Origin: Lachnospiraceae bacterium
Lineage (GTDB): Bacteria; Bacillota_A; Clostridia; Lachnospirales; Lachnospiraceae
DNA: 20,542 bases
Assembly (NCBI GenBank): GCA_004556565.1
Contig: SFGN01000048.1
Coordinates: 1-20,542, forward strand
Direction of reading: 5' to 3'
Shown here: positions 8,517 to 16,587 of the stretch, one piece after another
How the letters are laid out: each line of letters starts with the position of its first letter
How positions within the stretch are numbered: the stretch's first letter is position 1
Notes under the pieces: generated by a model
What the model was told of the DNA's origin: nothing
Database searches by the model: none
The model's input: only the letters and a program-made list of their open reading frames with translations
Position numbers and translations under genes: made by a program

Positions 8517-9548
8517 GTGAATAACGAAAACAGACATCTGATTTATGATGTGGTTAACGACTATTTTTATCACTGGCTGAATGAGATTGATGGTGTCACG
8601 GAAATCGCTGTTAACCGACCAGGAGAAATATTTATAAAGGTCAGGGGAAAGTGGCAATGGTATGAACAAAAGATGAGTTACAGTGATTGTCTTTCTTTTG
8701 CATCCACACTGGCTGATTTTCATGACGGCGGGTCAGTGACTCCTGAATATCCCCTGCGTTCTGCTACGCTTCCGGGGGGAGAGCGTGTTCAGGTTGTGAT
8801 CCCACCGGCAACTGAAAAAGATACTGTTTCTATAACAATCCGTAAGCCGTCAGGTATTTTTATCAGTCATGACAAATTTATAAAACAGGGCTTTTATTCA
8901 CGCGTCGGTGGTTTAAGTGGTGACTCCGTTATGGAAGATAATATTTCTGCTTTAATCACTTCCGGATATTTTGAACGGGTTATACCTGAATCACTGAGTC
9001 AGGGGAAAACGATAGTTTTCTGTGGAGGGACGGGGTCAGGTAAAACCACCTTTGCAAATGCCTGTCTGGAATATATACCGCATCATCTGCGGTGTATTTC
9101 TATTGAAGATACTGATGAGGCAAAATTCAGATTCCATAAAAACCATGTAAAACTTTACTATCCGGCAGAGGGTGAGAGTAAGGTTATTACCTCAGCGAGT
9201 CTTCTGCGTTCCTGTTTTCGTATGAATCCGGACAGGATTCTGATGACAGAAATCAGGGGAGCTGAGGCATGGGATTTTCTGAAAGCATCGAGTTCAGGCC
9301 ATGCAGGAAACATTACCACCGTTCACGAAAGTAGTCCTGAATATGCCGTGCTTGGGATTGTCCAGCGATGTTATATGAATCCTGAATGTCAGAATCTACC
9401 ATTCAATGTCATTTTAAGACGTGTACTGAGTAATATTGATATTATCATGAGTATTAAATACCTTGATGATGAAGATTTTCGGTTCGCTTCCGGTATTTAC
9501 TACAAACAACTTCATTTTGATGACTATTTCAGAAAACTGAAGGAGTGA
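8517..9548 (+). CDS. virB11: VirB11-like traffic ATPase (PilX11)
   Basis: A 343-aa hexameric cytoplasmic ATPase of the secretion superfamily. Walker A is GGTGSGKTT at residues 170-178, a Walker B-like DRILMTEIRG lies at about 239-248, and a His box GHAGNITTVH follows. The N-terminal domain contains the common EIAVNRPGEIFIK segment. VirB11 works with VirB4 and VirD4 to switch between pilus building and DNA transfer. The start is GTG 8517: the nearby ATG at 8515 runs straight into TGA, and an AGGGGG site lies just upstream. Its end overlaps the ribosome binding site of virD4. Confidence 0.93.
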   Translation: MNNENRHLIYDVVNDYFYHWLNEIDGVTEIAVNRPGEIFIKVRGKWQWYEQKMSYSDCLSFASTLADFHDGGSVTPEYPLRSATLPGGERVQVVIPPATEKDTVSITIRKPSGIFISHDKFIKQGFYSRVGGLSGDSVMEDNISALITSGYFERVIPESLSQGKTIVFCGGTGSGKTTFANACLEYIPHHLRCISIEDTDEAKFRFHKNHVKLYYPAEGESKVITSASLLRSCFRMNPDRILMTEIRGAEAWDFLKASSSGHAGNITTVHESSPEYAVLGIVQRCYMNPECQNLPFNVILRRVLSNIDIIMSIKYLDDEDFRFASGIYYKQLHFDDYFRKLKE

Positions 9549-9550
9549 TT

Positions 9551-11386
9551 ATGTCTTTAAAACTCCCCGATAAAGGCCAGTGGGCTTTTATCGGTCTGGT
9601 TATGTGTCTCGTGACATATTATACTGGTTCTGTTGCTGTTTACTTCCTGAACGGAAAAACGCCGCTTTATATATGGAAAAATTTTGATTCCATGCTCCTG
9701 TGGCGAATAATAACAGAGAGTAATATACGGACAGATATCAGGTTAACCGCTATCCCCTCTCTTTTATCAGGTATGGTTTCGTCTCTCATCGTGCCTGTTT
9801 TTATTATCTGGCAACTGAATAAAACGGATGTTGCTCTTTATGGTGACGCGAAGTTTGCCAGTGATAATGATTTAAGAAAATCGAAACTTCTGAAATGGGA
9901 GAAAGAAAACGATACTGATATTCTCGTCGGGGCATATAAAGGTAAATACCTGTGGTATACCGCACCAGATTTTGTATCACTTGGCGCAGGAACCCGCGCA
10001 GGTAAAGGTGCCGCCATTGGTATCCCTAATCTTCTGGTCAGAAAACACTCTCTGATTGCGTTAGATCCAAAACAGGAATTGTGGAAAATCACCAGTAAGG
10101 TGCGTGAAATACTGCTGGGTAATAAAGTTTATCTGCTCGACCCTTTCAACAGTAAAACACACCAGTTTAATCCCCTTTTCTATATTGATTTAAAAGCGGA
10201 GAGTGGGGCTAAGGATCTGCTTAAACTGATTGAAATTCTGTTTCCGTCTTATGGCATGACAGGGGCAGAAGCGCACTTTAATAATCTTGCGGGTCAATAC
10301 TGGACAGGACTGGCTAAGTTGCTTCATTTCTTTATTAACTATGAGCCGTCCTGGCTTAATGAGTTCGGGCTTAAACCCATTTTCTCAATCGGTTCTGTCG
10401 TCGACTTGTACAGCAATATTGACCGGGAACTGATACTCAGTAAGCGGGAAGAACTGGAGGGAACAAACGGGCTTGATGAAAACGCGTTGTATCATTTGCG
10501 CGATGCCCTGACCAAAATCAGGGAATATCACGAAACGGAAGATGAACAGCGTTCAAGCATTGATGGTTCTTTCCGTAAGAAAATGAGCCTGTTTTATCTC
10601 CCAACCGTTCGTAAATGTACTGATGGTAATGATTTCGATCTCCGTCAGTTGCGACGGGAAGATATCACTGTTTATGTCGGTGTTAATGCGGAAGATATAT
10701 CACTGGCTTACGATTTTCTGAACCTGTTTTTCAACTTCGTTGTTGAAGTGACATTGCGTGAAAATCCTGATTTTGATCCCACCCTGAAACATGACTGTCT
10801 GATGTTTCTTGATGAGTTCCCTTCGATTGGTTATATGCCAATTATTAAAAAGGGGTCAGGGTATATTGCAGGTTTTAAACTTAAGCTTCTGACAATTTAT
10901 CAGAATATCAGTCAGCTAAATGAAATCTATGGTATTGAGGGAGCCAAAACGCTGATGAGTGCTCATCCATGCCGTATTATCTATGCTGTCAGCGAAGAGG
11001 ACGATGCCGCGAAGATATCAGAAAAACTTGGGTATATTACTACGACCTCAAAGAGCACAAGCAAGAGCCGGGGACGCTCAACATCACAGGGCGAATCAGA
11101 AAGTGAAGCCCGAAGAGCTCTGGTGCTTCCACAGGAGCTGGGAACGCTGGACTTTAAAGAAGAGTTTATCATCCTGAAGGGAGAGAACCCTGTTAAAGCA
11201 GAAAAGGCACTTTATTACCTTGATCCGTATTTTATGGACAGATTAATGAAGGTGAGTCCCAAACTGGCATCATTGACGATGGAACTAAATAAGACGGAAA
11301 AAATATTTGGTGTGAAAGGGCTTAAATATCCGTCAAAAGAAAAAATGCTCTCCGTAGGAGAGCTGGAGTCTGAGGTTTTGCTATGA
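9551..11386 (+). CDS. virD4: VirD4-like type IV coupling protein (TaxB)
   Basis: An inner-membrane ATPase of 611 aa that brings the relaxase-DNA complex to the channel. Two N-terminal membrane helices (about residues 11-31 and 68-88) precede the ATPase domain. Walker A is GTRAGKG at 147-153 and Walker B is LMFLDE with D421 and E422, followed by the family signature EFPSIG. The C-terminal part has a Ser/Arg/Lys-rich segment (about residues 500-520), a likely flexible or DNA-facing region. I chose ATG 9551 because AGGAG at 9541-9545 is correctly spaced; GTG 9545 overlaps that site. Full family length. TaxB is the R6K name. Confidence 0.93.
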   Translation: MSLKLPDKGQWAFIGLVMCLVTYYTGSVAVYFLNGKTPLYIWKNFDSMLLWRIITESNIRTDIRLTAIPSLLSGMVSSLIVPVFIIWQLNKTDVALYGDAKFASDNDLRKSKLLKWEKENDTDILVGAYKGKYLWYTAPDFVSLGAGTRAGKGAAIGIPNLLVRKHSLIALDPKQELWKITSKVREILLGNKVYLLDPFNSKTHQFNPLFYIDLKAESGAKDLLKLIEILFPSYGMTGAEAHFNNLAGQYWTGLAKLLHFFINYEPSWLNEFGLKPIFSIGSVVDLYSNIDRELILSKREELEGTNGLDENALYHLRDALTKIREYHETEDEQRSSIDGSFRKKMSLFYLPTVRKCTDGNDFDLRQLRREDITVYVGVNAEDISLAYDFLNLFFNFVVEVTLRENPDFDPTLKHDCLMFLDEFPSIGYMPIIKKGSGYIAGFKLKLLTIYQNISQLNEIYGIEGAKTLMSAHPCRIIYAVSEEDDAAKISEKLGYITTTSKSTSKSRGRSTSQGESESEARRALVLPQELGTLDFKEEFIILKGENPVKAEKALYYLDPYFMDRLMKVSPKLASLTMELNKTEKIFGVKGLKYPSKEKMLSVGELESEVLL

Positions 11387-11796
11387 AAAAAATACTTATG
11401 ATCAGTATTCTTTTCCTCACAGCCTGTTCCTCTCCACCTGAACCGCCACAGGTTGAATGGGAAAAACGGCCTGAAGTTATGAATACACAAATAATGAACT
11501 GGACACCAACATCCAACGTTATTAAATCAGATAATATAAATTCCTCATGGAGTAATGTGTTACCTGGTTTTAAACCAGAAAATCGTCTTTACGATGATTC
11601 TGTTTTTTATGCCGTTGCCCACTCTGAAAAAATAGTTGTAAGGACATCTTCTTTTGATAGTTACTGGTCTGCGAAATGCTGGCTAAGAAAAAATGGTGCA
11701 ACAGGTGTTATTGAATATCAGCCACTAAAAAGATGGTTGAATAGTGACTATGTTGAAATTTATCTGTCAAGAATAAATGTTCAGAGGTTACCATGA
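11383..11796 (+). CDS. Cag12-like lipoprotein of the T4SS operon
   Basis: A 137-aa lipoprotein. The signal peptide ends in LTAC, with Cys15 as the lipidation residue, followed by a Pro-rich start. The mature domain (LPGFKPENRLYDDSVFYAVAH...) resembles the family annotated in IncX plasmids as Cag12-like, after a Helicobacter cag T4SS component. This is from memory of the family, not a search. It begins inside the virD4 stop (ATGA overlap) and overlaps the next gene the same way, so it is translated with the transfer genes. The most likely role is an envelope accessory of the secretion machine; no enzymatic motif is visible. Confidence 0.68.
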   Translation: MKKILMISILFLTACSSPPEPPQVEWEKRPEVMNTQIMNWTPTSNVIKSDNINSSWSNVLPGFKPENRLYDDSVFYAVAHSEKIVVRTSSFDSYWSAKCWLRKNGATGVIEYQPLKRWLNSDYVEIYLSRINVQRLP

Positions 11797-12095
11797 AAAA
11801 GATATGCAAAAGTCTAATCGTAATTTTTACTGTGTCCTGGCTGACAGCACCTGCGTATGCATCTGACCCTTGCGCTTCGGTACTTTGCTTATATGGAAAA
11901 GCAGTCGGGCAAGGTGGAGGGAGTGAGTGCAGAAGTGCTGAAAAGGATTTTTTTAATATTCTGAAAAAGAAAAAAGGAAGCATTCGCTGGAGTAAAACTT
12001 TTGATGCCCGTAAGGCATTTCTGAATCAGTGTTCAACGGCTGATCCAGCGGCTATATCGAAAATCATGAGTAAGTTTGGTCGTGTCAGAGGTTAA
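11793..12095 (+). CDS. TrbM/KikA/MpfK family conjugal transfer protein
   Basis: A 100-aa exported protein. The signal peptide ends at APAYA (about residue 23) and the mature part opens SDPCASVLCLYG, with further cysteines in GSECRSAEKDFF and LNQCS. This is the TrbM/KikA pattern: DPC..VLC, a Gly-rich turn, a C..A...FF segment and a late Cys. Members are small periplasmic proteins of conjugative operons, probably disulfide-bonded, with poorly defined function. It overlaps the preceding lipoprotein gene by ATGA and appears to be the last gene of the transfer operon in this window. Confidence 0.78.
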   Translation: MKKICKSLIVIFTVSWLTAPAYASDPCASVLCLYGKAVGQGGGSECRSAEKDFFNILKKKKGSIRWSKTFDARKAFLNQCSTADPAAISKIMSKFGRVRG

Positions 12096-12101
12096 TTAAA
12101 A

Positions 12102-12168
12102 CCTGATACCCGCGCCAACGGATATCAGGGTACTGCAAGTATCACATTTCGCGCCAACGAAATGTGAT
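12102..12168 (+). repeat. Twin hairpins with identical CGCCAA loops
   Basis: Two inverted repeats lie 12 bases apart in the gap after the TrbM-like gene. The first (12102-12129) has arms CCTGATA/TATCAGG, a C-A mismatch, an inner CCG/CGG and the loop CGCCAA at 12113-12118. The second (12141-12168) has 11-bp perfect arms, ATCACATTTCG pairing with CGAAATGTGAT, and again the loop CGCCAA at 12152-12157. Stem sequences differ while loop and closing G-C are the same, so the loop, not the stem, looks selected. There is no U-tract, so these are not ordinary terminators. They may be an RNA-protein or loop-loop recognition site, an mRNA-processing element, or a DNA binding site. The structure is seen; its role is unknown. 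Confidence 0.65.
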
Positions 12169-12195
12169 GATTAGTTACAATCACTGAGGTTAGAA

Positions 12196-12402
12196 ATGAA
12201 AGTAACCAAATCTATTATAGCTATTTTATTGTGCTTATCTGCTGGTAGTGCATAAGTGGATGTAATAAAAAATGCTCGTGCCTTTTTGAAAGGAACCCTT
12301 GATCTGAGCGTGCAGGAAGCAGATGAAGATATAGAAGAAAGGGAAGAACTTTATAAGAAGAACGGGGCGCAACCTGACTATTTAAGTTACCTGGAGGATT
12401 AA
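12196..12402 (+). pseudogene. Small secreted protein gene interrupted by in-frame TAA
   Basis: ATG 12196 starts a 68-codon frame whose first 19 residues form a good signal peptide (MKVTKSIIAILLCLSAGSA). Codon 20 is TAA (12253-12255). The same frame then continues open for 48 codons, through VDVIKNARAFLKG and a Glu/Asp-rich helix ending YLSYLED, to TAA 12400-12402. The stop falls exactly where signal peptidase would cut, so a Tyr codon (TAT/TAC) may have mutated to TAA. A GTG directly after the stop could allow reinitiation, but the product would lack the signal. GGTTAG before the ATG is a weak ribosome site. Most likely a recently inactivated gene; a sequencing error is possible. Confidence 0.5.
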
Positions 12403-12405
12403 CAC

Positions 12406-12981
12406 ATGCAATATGCATTATTTGATGGGATGGAACGAAAGTTTTTGCTGGATGCTCTTGAATTTGGTGTTATTAAGGACTGGAAAGAAAATCCGGTAAA
12501 AGAACTTCCTGATATTGATGAATCTGTTCACCCCTTCCATGTCTGTTATGGTGGATATTTATTAAACCCTGATGTTTCAGATTTAGATATTAGCAGAAAA
12601 ATAAAAGATCAGACAGGATTCTGGCTGGCAGCTATTGATGATACCCGCATGGATTGTCATTCAATAGCTTATTATGATATTCACACACTCCCTGTGATTT
12701 CATGTGGTCATCAAAAGATAGTTCCTTTTGCAGCGTTAATAAAAGCTGATGAATGCATCATTTCAAAAATTGCTTCATATTCTGGTTTTGCCGTAACAGC
12801 CTTTTTGAGAATTAAAGACCAGGATATTGCAACTAATATACTTAACCGTGAGGGAATTTTTGCCTTTAATGGCTGTGAGCGCAGATTCAGACAACCTGTA
12901 AGTGAAGATAACTGGCAACAGGCAGTATCAGAAGAACGCGCTATTCGTTGTGCAAACAGATTAATTCAATGTAAAGGATAA
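12406..12981 (+). CDS. Hypothetical protein upstream of topB
   Basis: A 191-aa protein that I do not recognise. It is soluble, without signal peptide or membrane helix, slightly acidic in the first half, and contains about seven cysteines, several next to aromatic residues or His (VCYGGYLL, DCHSIAYYD, SCGHQK, GCERRFRQP). The cysteines are not spaced as an obvious zinc finger. GGAGG at 12393-12397 precedes the ATG. It ends five bases before topB, so the two are probably cotranscribed, which hints at a DNA-maintenance or transfer-related role. No function is proposed. Confidence 0.75.
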   Translation: MQYALFDGMERKFLLDALEFGVIKDWKENPVKELPDIDESVHPFHVCYGGYLLNPDVSDLDISRKIKDQTGFWLAAIDDTRMDCHSIAYYDIHTLPVISCGHQKIVPFAALIKADECIISKIASYSGFAVTAFLRIKDQDIATNILNREGIFAFNGCERRFRQPVSEDNWQQAVSEERAIRCANRLIQCKG

Positions 12982-12985
12982 CAAA

Positions 12986-15139
12986 ATGAGACTTTTTATC
13001 GCAGAGAAACCCGCAGTAGCAAATGATATTGTTAAGGCACTTGGAGGCAATTTTACCCGCCATGATGGCTGGTTTGAAAGTGATAACGCAGTTGTGACTA
13101 ACTGTTTTGGTCATATTATCGAATCACAGCCGCCGGAAAACTATAATCCTGAATACAAAGCCTGGAAGGTTGAAACGCTTCCTTTACGTCTTTATCCCGT
13201 GAAGTATCAGCCTGTTGAAAGTGCAGCAAAACAGGTAAAAACTATTCTCGAACTTATCAGACGTGGAGACGTGACTGAAATTGTTCACGCTGGCGATCCT
13301 GATGATGAGGGACAGCTACTTGTTGATGAAGTCCTTGAATATGCAGGAAACACAAAACCCGTAAAGCGCGTTCTGATTAACGACAACACGCTTCCGGCAG
13401 TGAAAAAGGCACTGGCAAATCTTAAAGATAATCGTGATTTCAAAGGGCTTTACCTTAAGGCGCTGGCGCGTTCAGTTGCTGATGCCGTCTATGGCTTCTC
13501 CATGACGCGTGCTTACACCATTCCGGCAAAAGCCAGAGGATATCAGGGTGTTCTGTCTGTCGGGCGCGTCCAGACTCCCGTTCTTGGCCTGATTGTGAAT
13601 CGTACCCGTGCTAACCAGAACCATAAATCCAGTTTTTACTACACCATGACCGGAGTCTTTCAGCGTGGTGCTGATGTTATCAGGGCGAACTGGAAGCCAG
13701 GGGAATTTGCTCCGCTGACAGACCGTAAATTACTTGATAAAGCGTGGGCAGACGGAACGGCAGCATCCCTTGCAGGAAAACCGGCTGCAGTTGAAGCGGC
13801 AGCAACTGATGATAAAAAAACGGCTGCGCCGTTGCCGTTTAACCTGGTCAGACTCCAGCAATACATGAACAAAAAGTTCAAAATGACGGCACAAAAAACG
13901 CTGGATATTACGCAACAATTACGTGAAAAATATAAAGCGATTACTTATAACCGCTCTGATTGCTCATATCTTTCTGATGAACAATTCAGCGAAGCGCCGC
14001 AGGTTATCGATGCCCTGAAATCAGTCTTTCCTCAGTCGCTGGATATTGATTTTGCACGTAAAAGCAAAGCGTTTAACAGTGCAAAGGTGACAGCGCATAC
14101 TGCGATAATCCCGACCGCCAGTGTGCCTGATGTTAACGCACTCAGCACCGACGAGCGCAATGTTTACCTGGCGATCGCACAACACTATCTTGTTCAGTTC
14201 ATGCCTGAAAAAGCATACCAGGAAGTATCGGTTGCCATTCAGTGTGGTGATGAGTCGTTCTATGCCCGTGCCAGAAAAACAACTGACAGCGGATTTGAGG
14301 CGTTTCTTGGCGCGGAAACCACAGACGAAGGTGAATCAGAAGATAATGATGATTCCGCTTTTGAACTGCTCTGTAAAATTCGCACAGGAGAAACACTGAC
14401 GACAAAAGAAGTTGTTGTTAATGAGAAGAAAACAACACCGCCGCCGTTATTCACCGAAGCTTCCTTGCTTGCTTCGCTTGTTCGTGTCGCGGATTTTGTC
14501 ACTGATCCAACGATTAAAAAATTGTTGAAGGATAAGGATAAAGACAAAAAAGATGAACATGGTGGCATTGGTACGCCAGCTACCCGCGCAGCTATTCTGG
14601 AAACGCTGAAGAAAAGAAACTATATCACGCTGGAAAAAGGGAAACTTATTCCGACTGATACCGGATATGCGCTTATTGATGCCCTGCCTGGTATAGCGGT
14701 TAATCCTGATATGACAGCATTATGGTCTGAAAAGCAGGCAGCCATAGAAAATGGCGACCTGACGGTTGAACAGTTTATTAATGAGCTGTACGGTGAACTG
14801 ACAGGCATGATTTCTGATGTTGACCTGGGCAAGATGAAGATTGAACCCGCATCTCCAGCAGGGCAGTCTCAACGCCTGGACTCTCCCTGCCCTTCCTGTG
14901 GTAAACATATTGTTATCAGGCCGAAAGGTTATTTCTGTACAGGATGTGAATTTAAAATCTGGAGTGAGTTTTCTGGTAAGAAAATTACCCAGGCACAGGC
15001 CGAAAAACTGGTTAAATCAGGGAAAACCGATTTGATTAAGGGATTTAAAAAGAAAAGTGGTGGAACGTATGATACAGTTCTTGTCCTTGAGGATAAGAAA
15101 ACAGGGAAGCTGGGGTTTCCGGCAAGGGCTAAGAAGTGA
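12986..15139 (+). CDS. topB: Plasmid-type DNA topoisomerase III
   Basis: A 717-aa type IA topoisomerase, which nicks one DNA strand and passes the other to resolve linked DNA during replication or transfer. The Toprim domain starts at residue 1 (LFIAEKPAVANDIVKALGG) and includes the acidic HAGDPDDEGQLLVDE segment (about residues 101-116). SVGRVQTPVLGL lies near residue 191. The active-site Tyr is in ITYNRSDCSYL, Tyr321. The C-terminus has a CPSCGKHIVIRPKGYFCTGC-type zinc ribbon (about residues 634-655). Chromosomal TopB usually reads ITYPRSD, so Asn replaces Pro next to the catalytic Tyr. IncX and other conjugative plasmids often carry such a gene. The frame is complete. Confidence 0.92.
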   Translation: MRLFIAEKPAVANDIVKALGGNFTRHDGWFESDNAVVTNCFGHIIESQPPENYNPEYKAWKVETLPLRLYPVKYQPVESAAKQVKTILELIRRGDVTEIVHAGDPDDEGQLLVDEVLEYAGNTKPVKRVLINDNTLPAVKKALANLKDNRDFKGLYLKALARSVADAVYGFSMTRAYTIPAKARGYQGVLSVGRVQTPVLGLIVNRTRANQNHKSSFYYTMTGVFQRGADVIRANWKPGEFAPLTDRKLLDKAWADGTAASLAGKPAAVEAAATDDKKTAAPLPFNLVRLQQYMNKKFKMTAQKTLDITQQLREKYKAITYNRSDCSYLSDEQFSEAPQVIDALKSVFPQSLDIDFARKSKAFNSAKVTAHTAIIPTASVPDVNALSTDERNVYLAIAQHYLVQFMPEKAYQEVSVAIQCGDESFYARARKTTDSGFEAFLGAETTDEGESEDNDDSAFELLCKIRTGETLTTKEVVVNEKKTTPPPLFTEASLLASLVRVADFVTDPTIKKLLKDKDKDKKDEHGGIGTPATRAAILETLKKRNYITLEKGKLIPTDTGYALIDALPGIAVNPDMTALWSEKQAAIENGDLTVEQFINELYGELTGMISDVDLGKMKIEPASPAGQSQRLDSPCPSCGKHIVIRPKGYFCTGCEFKIWSEFSGKKITQAQAEKLVKSGKTDLIKGFKKKSGGTYDTVLVLEDKKTGKLGFPARAKK

Positions 15140-15342
15140 AAACAAAGCAGGAATGGCTTTTTCAGTTAAGAAAATGTATATCAAGAGATACTCTTGAAAA
15201 AGTTATTGAGATTAACCGTTACAAACTGCATTTATCAGAATCAGAGGCATTTTATTCTGCCGCAGATCATCGCCGAGCAGAACTGGTTATGAATAAACTT
15301 TATGATAAGGTTCCTTCCGGCGTCTGGAAGTACGTCCACTAA
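15136..15342 (+). CDS. hha: Hha/YmoA-family nucleoid-associated modulator
   Basis: A 68-aa protein closely resembling Hha, with the family segments LRKCISRDTLEKVIE, FYSAADHRRAEL and MNKLYDKVPSGVWKYV. Hha-type proteins bind H-NS and sharpen silencing of horizontally acquired, AT-rich DNA; R6K-type plasmids encode their own. The start is GTG 15136, overlapping the topB stop (GTGA), so translation is likely coupled to topB. The gene ends 15 bases before an H-NS-like gene, its expected partner. Length is normal for the family. Confidence 0.9.
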   Translation: MKTKQEWLFQLRKCISRDTLEKVIEINRYKLHLSESEAFYSAADHRRAELVMNKLYDKVPSGVWKYVH

Positions 15343-15357
15343 ACAAGAGGATTAATT

Positions 15358-15822
15358 ATGAGCGAACTGACTAAAGAAGATGAATACGGCATTATCAGCC
15401 GGACTATGATGAATATTCGTTCATTGCGTGTGTTTGCCCGTGAGATTGATTTTGAGCAGTTACTCGAAATGCAGGAAAAGCTCAACGTTGTTATTGAAGA
15501 ACGTCGTGAAGATGCTGAACGTGAAGCGGCTGAACGAGCAGAGCGTGAACGGAAACGTCAGGAACTGCTTCAGTTAATCGCCGGAGAGGGTTTCTCACCG
15601 GAAGAACTGCTTGGCATTACCGAAGATGCGCCAAAAACACGTAAAAAAACGTTACCAAAAGCGCCGCCCAAGTATCAATTTGAAGAAAATGGTGAAACGA
15701 AATACTGGTCTGGTCGTGGGCGTGCACCAAAACCGATTGCTGAAGCACTGGCAGGCGGTCGCTCTCTTGATGAGTTTATCATCAAAAAAGATGCTTCCAG
15801 CTCTGCTGGCGACGAACATTAA
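15358..15822 (+). CDS. H-NS-family DNA-binding protein
   Basis: A 154-aa H-NS-like protein. The N-terminal half is helical (about residues 10-80), containing ...NIRSLRVFAREIDFEQLLEMQEKL and a charged Glu/Arg coiled-coil stretch that would mediate dimerisation. After a basic linker (KTRKKTLPKAPPKY), the C-terminal DNA-binding domain carries YWSGRGRAPKPIAEAL at residues 116-131. This matches the H-NS minor-groove loop (TWTGQGRTP in the chromosomal protein), with GRGR in place of GQGR. An AGAGGA site precedes the ATG. Paired with the upstream hha-like gene, it probably limits expression of plasmid genes and of AT-rich cargo such as the neighbouring microcin region. Confidence 0.88.
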   Translation: MSELTKEDEYGIISRTMMNIRSLRVFAREIDFEQLLEMQEKLNVVIEERREDAEREAAERAERERKRQELLQLIAGEGFSPEELLGITEDAPKTRKKTLPKAPPKYQFEENGETKYWSGRGRAPKPIAEALAGGRSLDEFIIKKDASSSAGDEH

Positions 15823-15876
15823 TATAATAAGCCTCTGGTTTACGCAGGAGACTTTTTTGATAAACAGGAGGATGTT

Positions 15877-16284
15877 TTGAGTCTGACATTACCATTAATG
15901 TATTTCCAGACAGGTGCAGATCTCAGCAAAATCACACATCATGAAGTGCACTATCAGGACGGCTTTGTTCAGCAGGCATGGTTGCAACCTGAAATACAAC
16001 TATTTGTTGTGTGTATCGCCAGGAAAAAAGGCTCCCGTCGCGAGATTAAAGGTGGAATGGCCGTTCTGACCAGTATTCCGGCCAGCAATGGAGCGGAGTT
16101 GGCAAAAGCGTTGGATAACGTTATGCGCCAGTCTGATGAATTGCGGCCACTGGCAGGGAAAGACGAAAACGTATTTATCCCAGCCAGAATTGGAATTTCT
16201 GGCGAAGAACCGCCAACAGAGCAAGAGCTTCTAAGTGTCTTTTACCAGCAATGCCTGAAACATGGCTCATGGGGCAGTGCTTGA
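15877..16284 (+). CDS. Hypothetical plasmid/ICE accessory protein (TTG start)
   Basis: A 135-aa soluble protein of unknown function, with no signal peptide or membrane helix. A strong AGGAGG at 15866-15871 sits five bases before TTG 15877, while the ATG at 15872 runs into TGA after two codons. TTG is therefore the best start. The segment LFVVCIARKKGSRREIKGGMAVLTSIPA could be a small beta sheet, followed by helices. It is followed by a start-less ORF in the same frame and a broken SprT-like gene, an order I associate with accessory modules of integrative elements and plasmids. That association is from memory. Confidence 0.65.
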   Translation: MSLTLPLMYFQTGADLSKITHHEVHYQDGFVQQAWLQPEIQLFVVCIARKKGSRREIKGGMAVLTSIPASNGAELAKALDNVMRQSDELRPLAGKDENVFIPARIGISGEEPPTEQELLSVFYQQCLKHGSWGSA

Positions 16285-16587
16285 TTTCTGTTACATAAAG
16301 CAGGGATACCCCCTGCTTACCTTTCTTGCCAGCAATATTACGCGCTCGATGCTCTCCCTGGGCTTGATATTGCCAGGGGATGGCGTCAGCACAACCCGGG
16401 GCACGCTGATTCGGGTGTGATTCTGATTTGGGACGGAGAGGTGTATTGCTGGAAAAATATTCACCGCGCCCCTCAGCATGAGCGCCCCAGAGTGATAGCG
16501 GTAGATACTGAAGATAACGTGTTTATTGCAGAAAGTGGCAATGAATATGACGGCGCGAAATGCTGGGTTGTCTTTCAGGAGTCCTGA
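16285..16587 (+). pseudogene. Start-less conserved-looking ORF, probable gene remnant
   Basis: Immediately after the TGA of the preceding gene, the same frame stays open for 100 codons to TGA 16585-16587. The translation is protein-like: PPAYLSCQQYYALDALPGLD, ARGWRQHNP, SGVILIWDGEVYCW, and a final EYDGAKCWVVFQES. No ATG, GTG or TTG lies in the first part of this frame; the first GTG is well inside. Either the true start lies in another frame and a one-base indel has disconnected it (an ATG at 16263 in the next frame reads MAHGAVLDFCYIK), or a rare start such as CTG 16288 is used. Its stop overlaps the ATG of the SprT-like pseudogene. Function unknown. Confidence 0.5.
16298..16318 (+). other. 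8-bp hairpin at the head of the start-less ORF
   Basis: Arms AAGCAGGG (16298-16305) and CCCTGCTT (16311-16318) pair perfectly around the loop ATACC. It begins 14 bases after the stop of the TTG-start gene. The downstream sequence ACCTTTCTT is only partly T-rich, so terminator activity would be weak. It may be an attenuator, a transcript-end structure, or a chance feature of the reading frame that crosses it. Confidence 0.4.

Noticed and set aside
15823..15870. Possible terminator after the H-NS-like gene (run of T at 15853-15858)
   Set aside because: The preceding CTCTGG...CAGGAG pairing is only about four base pairs, too weak for an intrinsic terminator.
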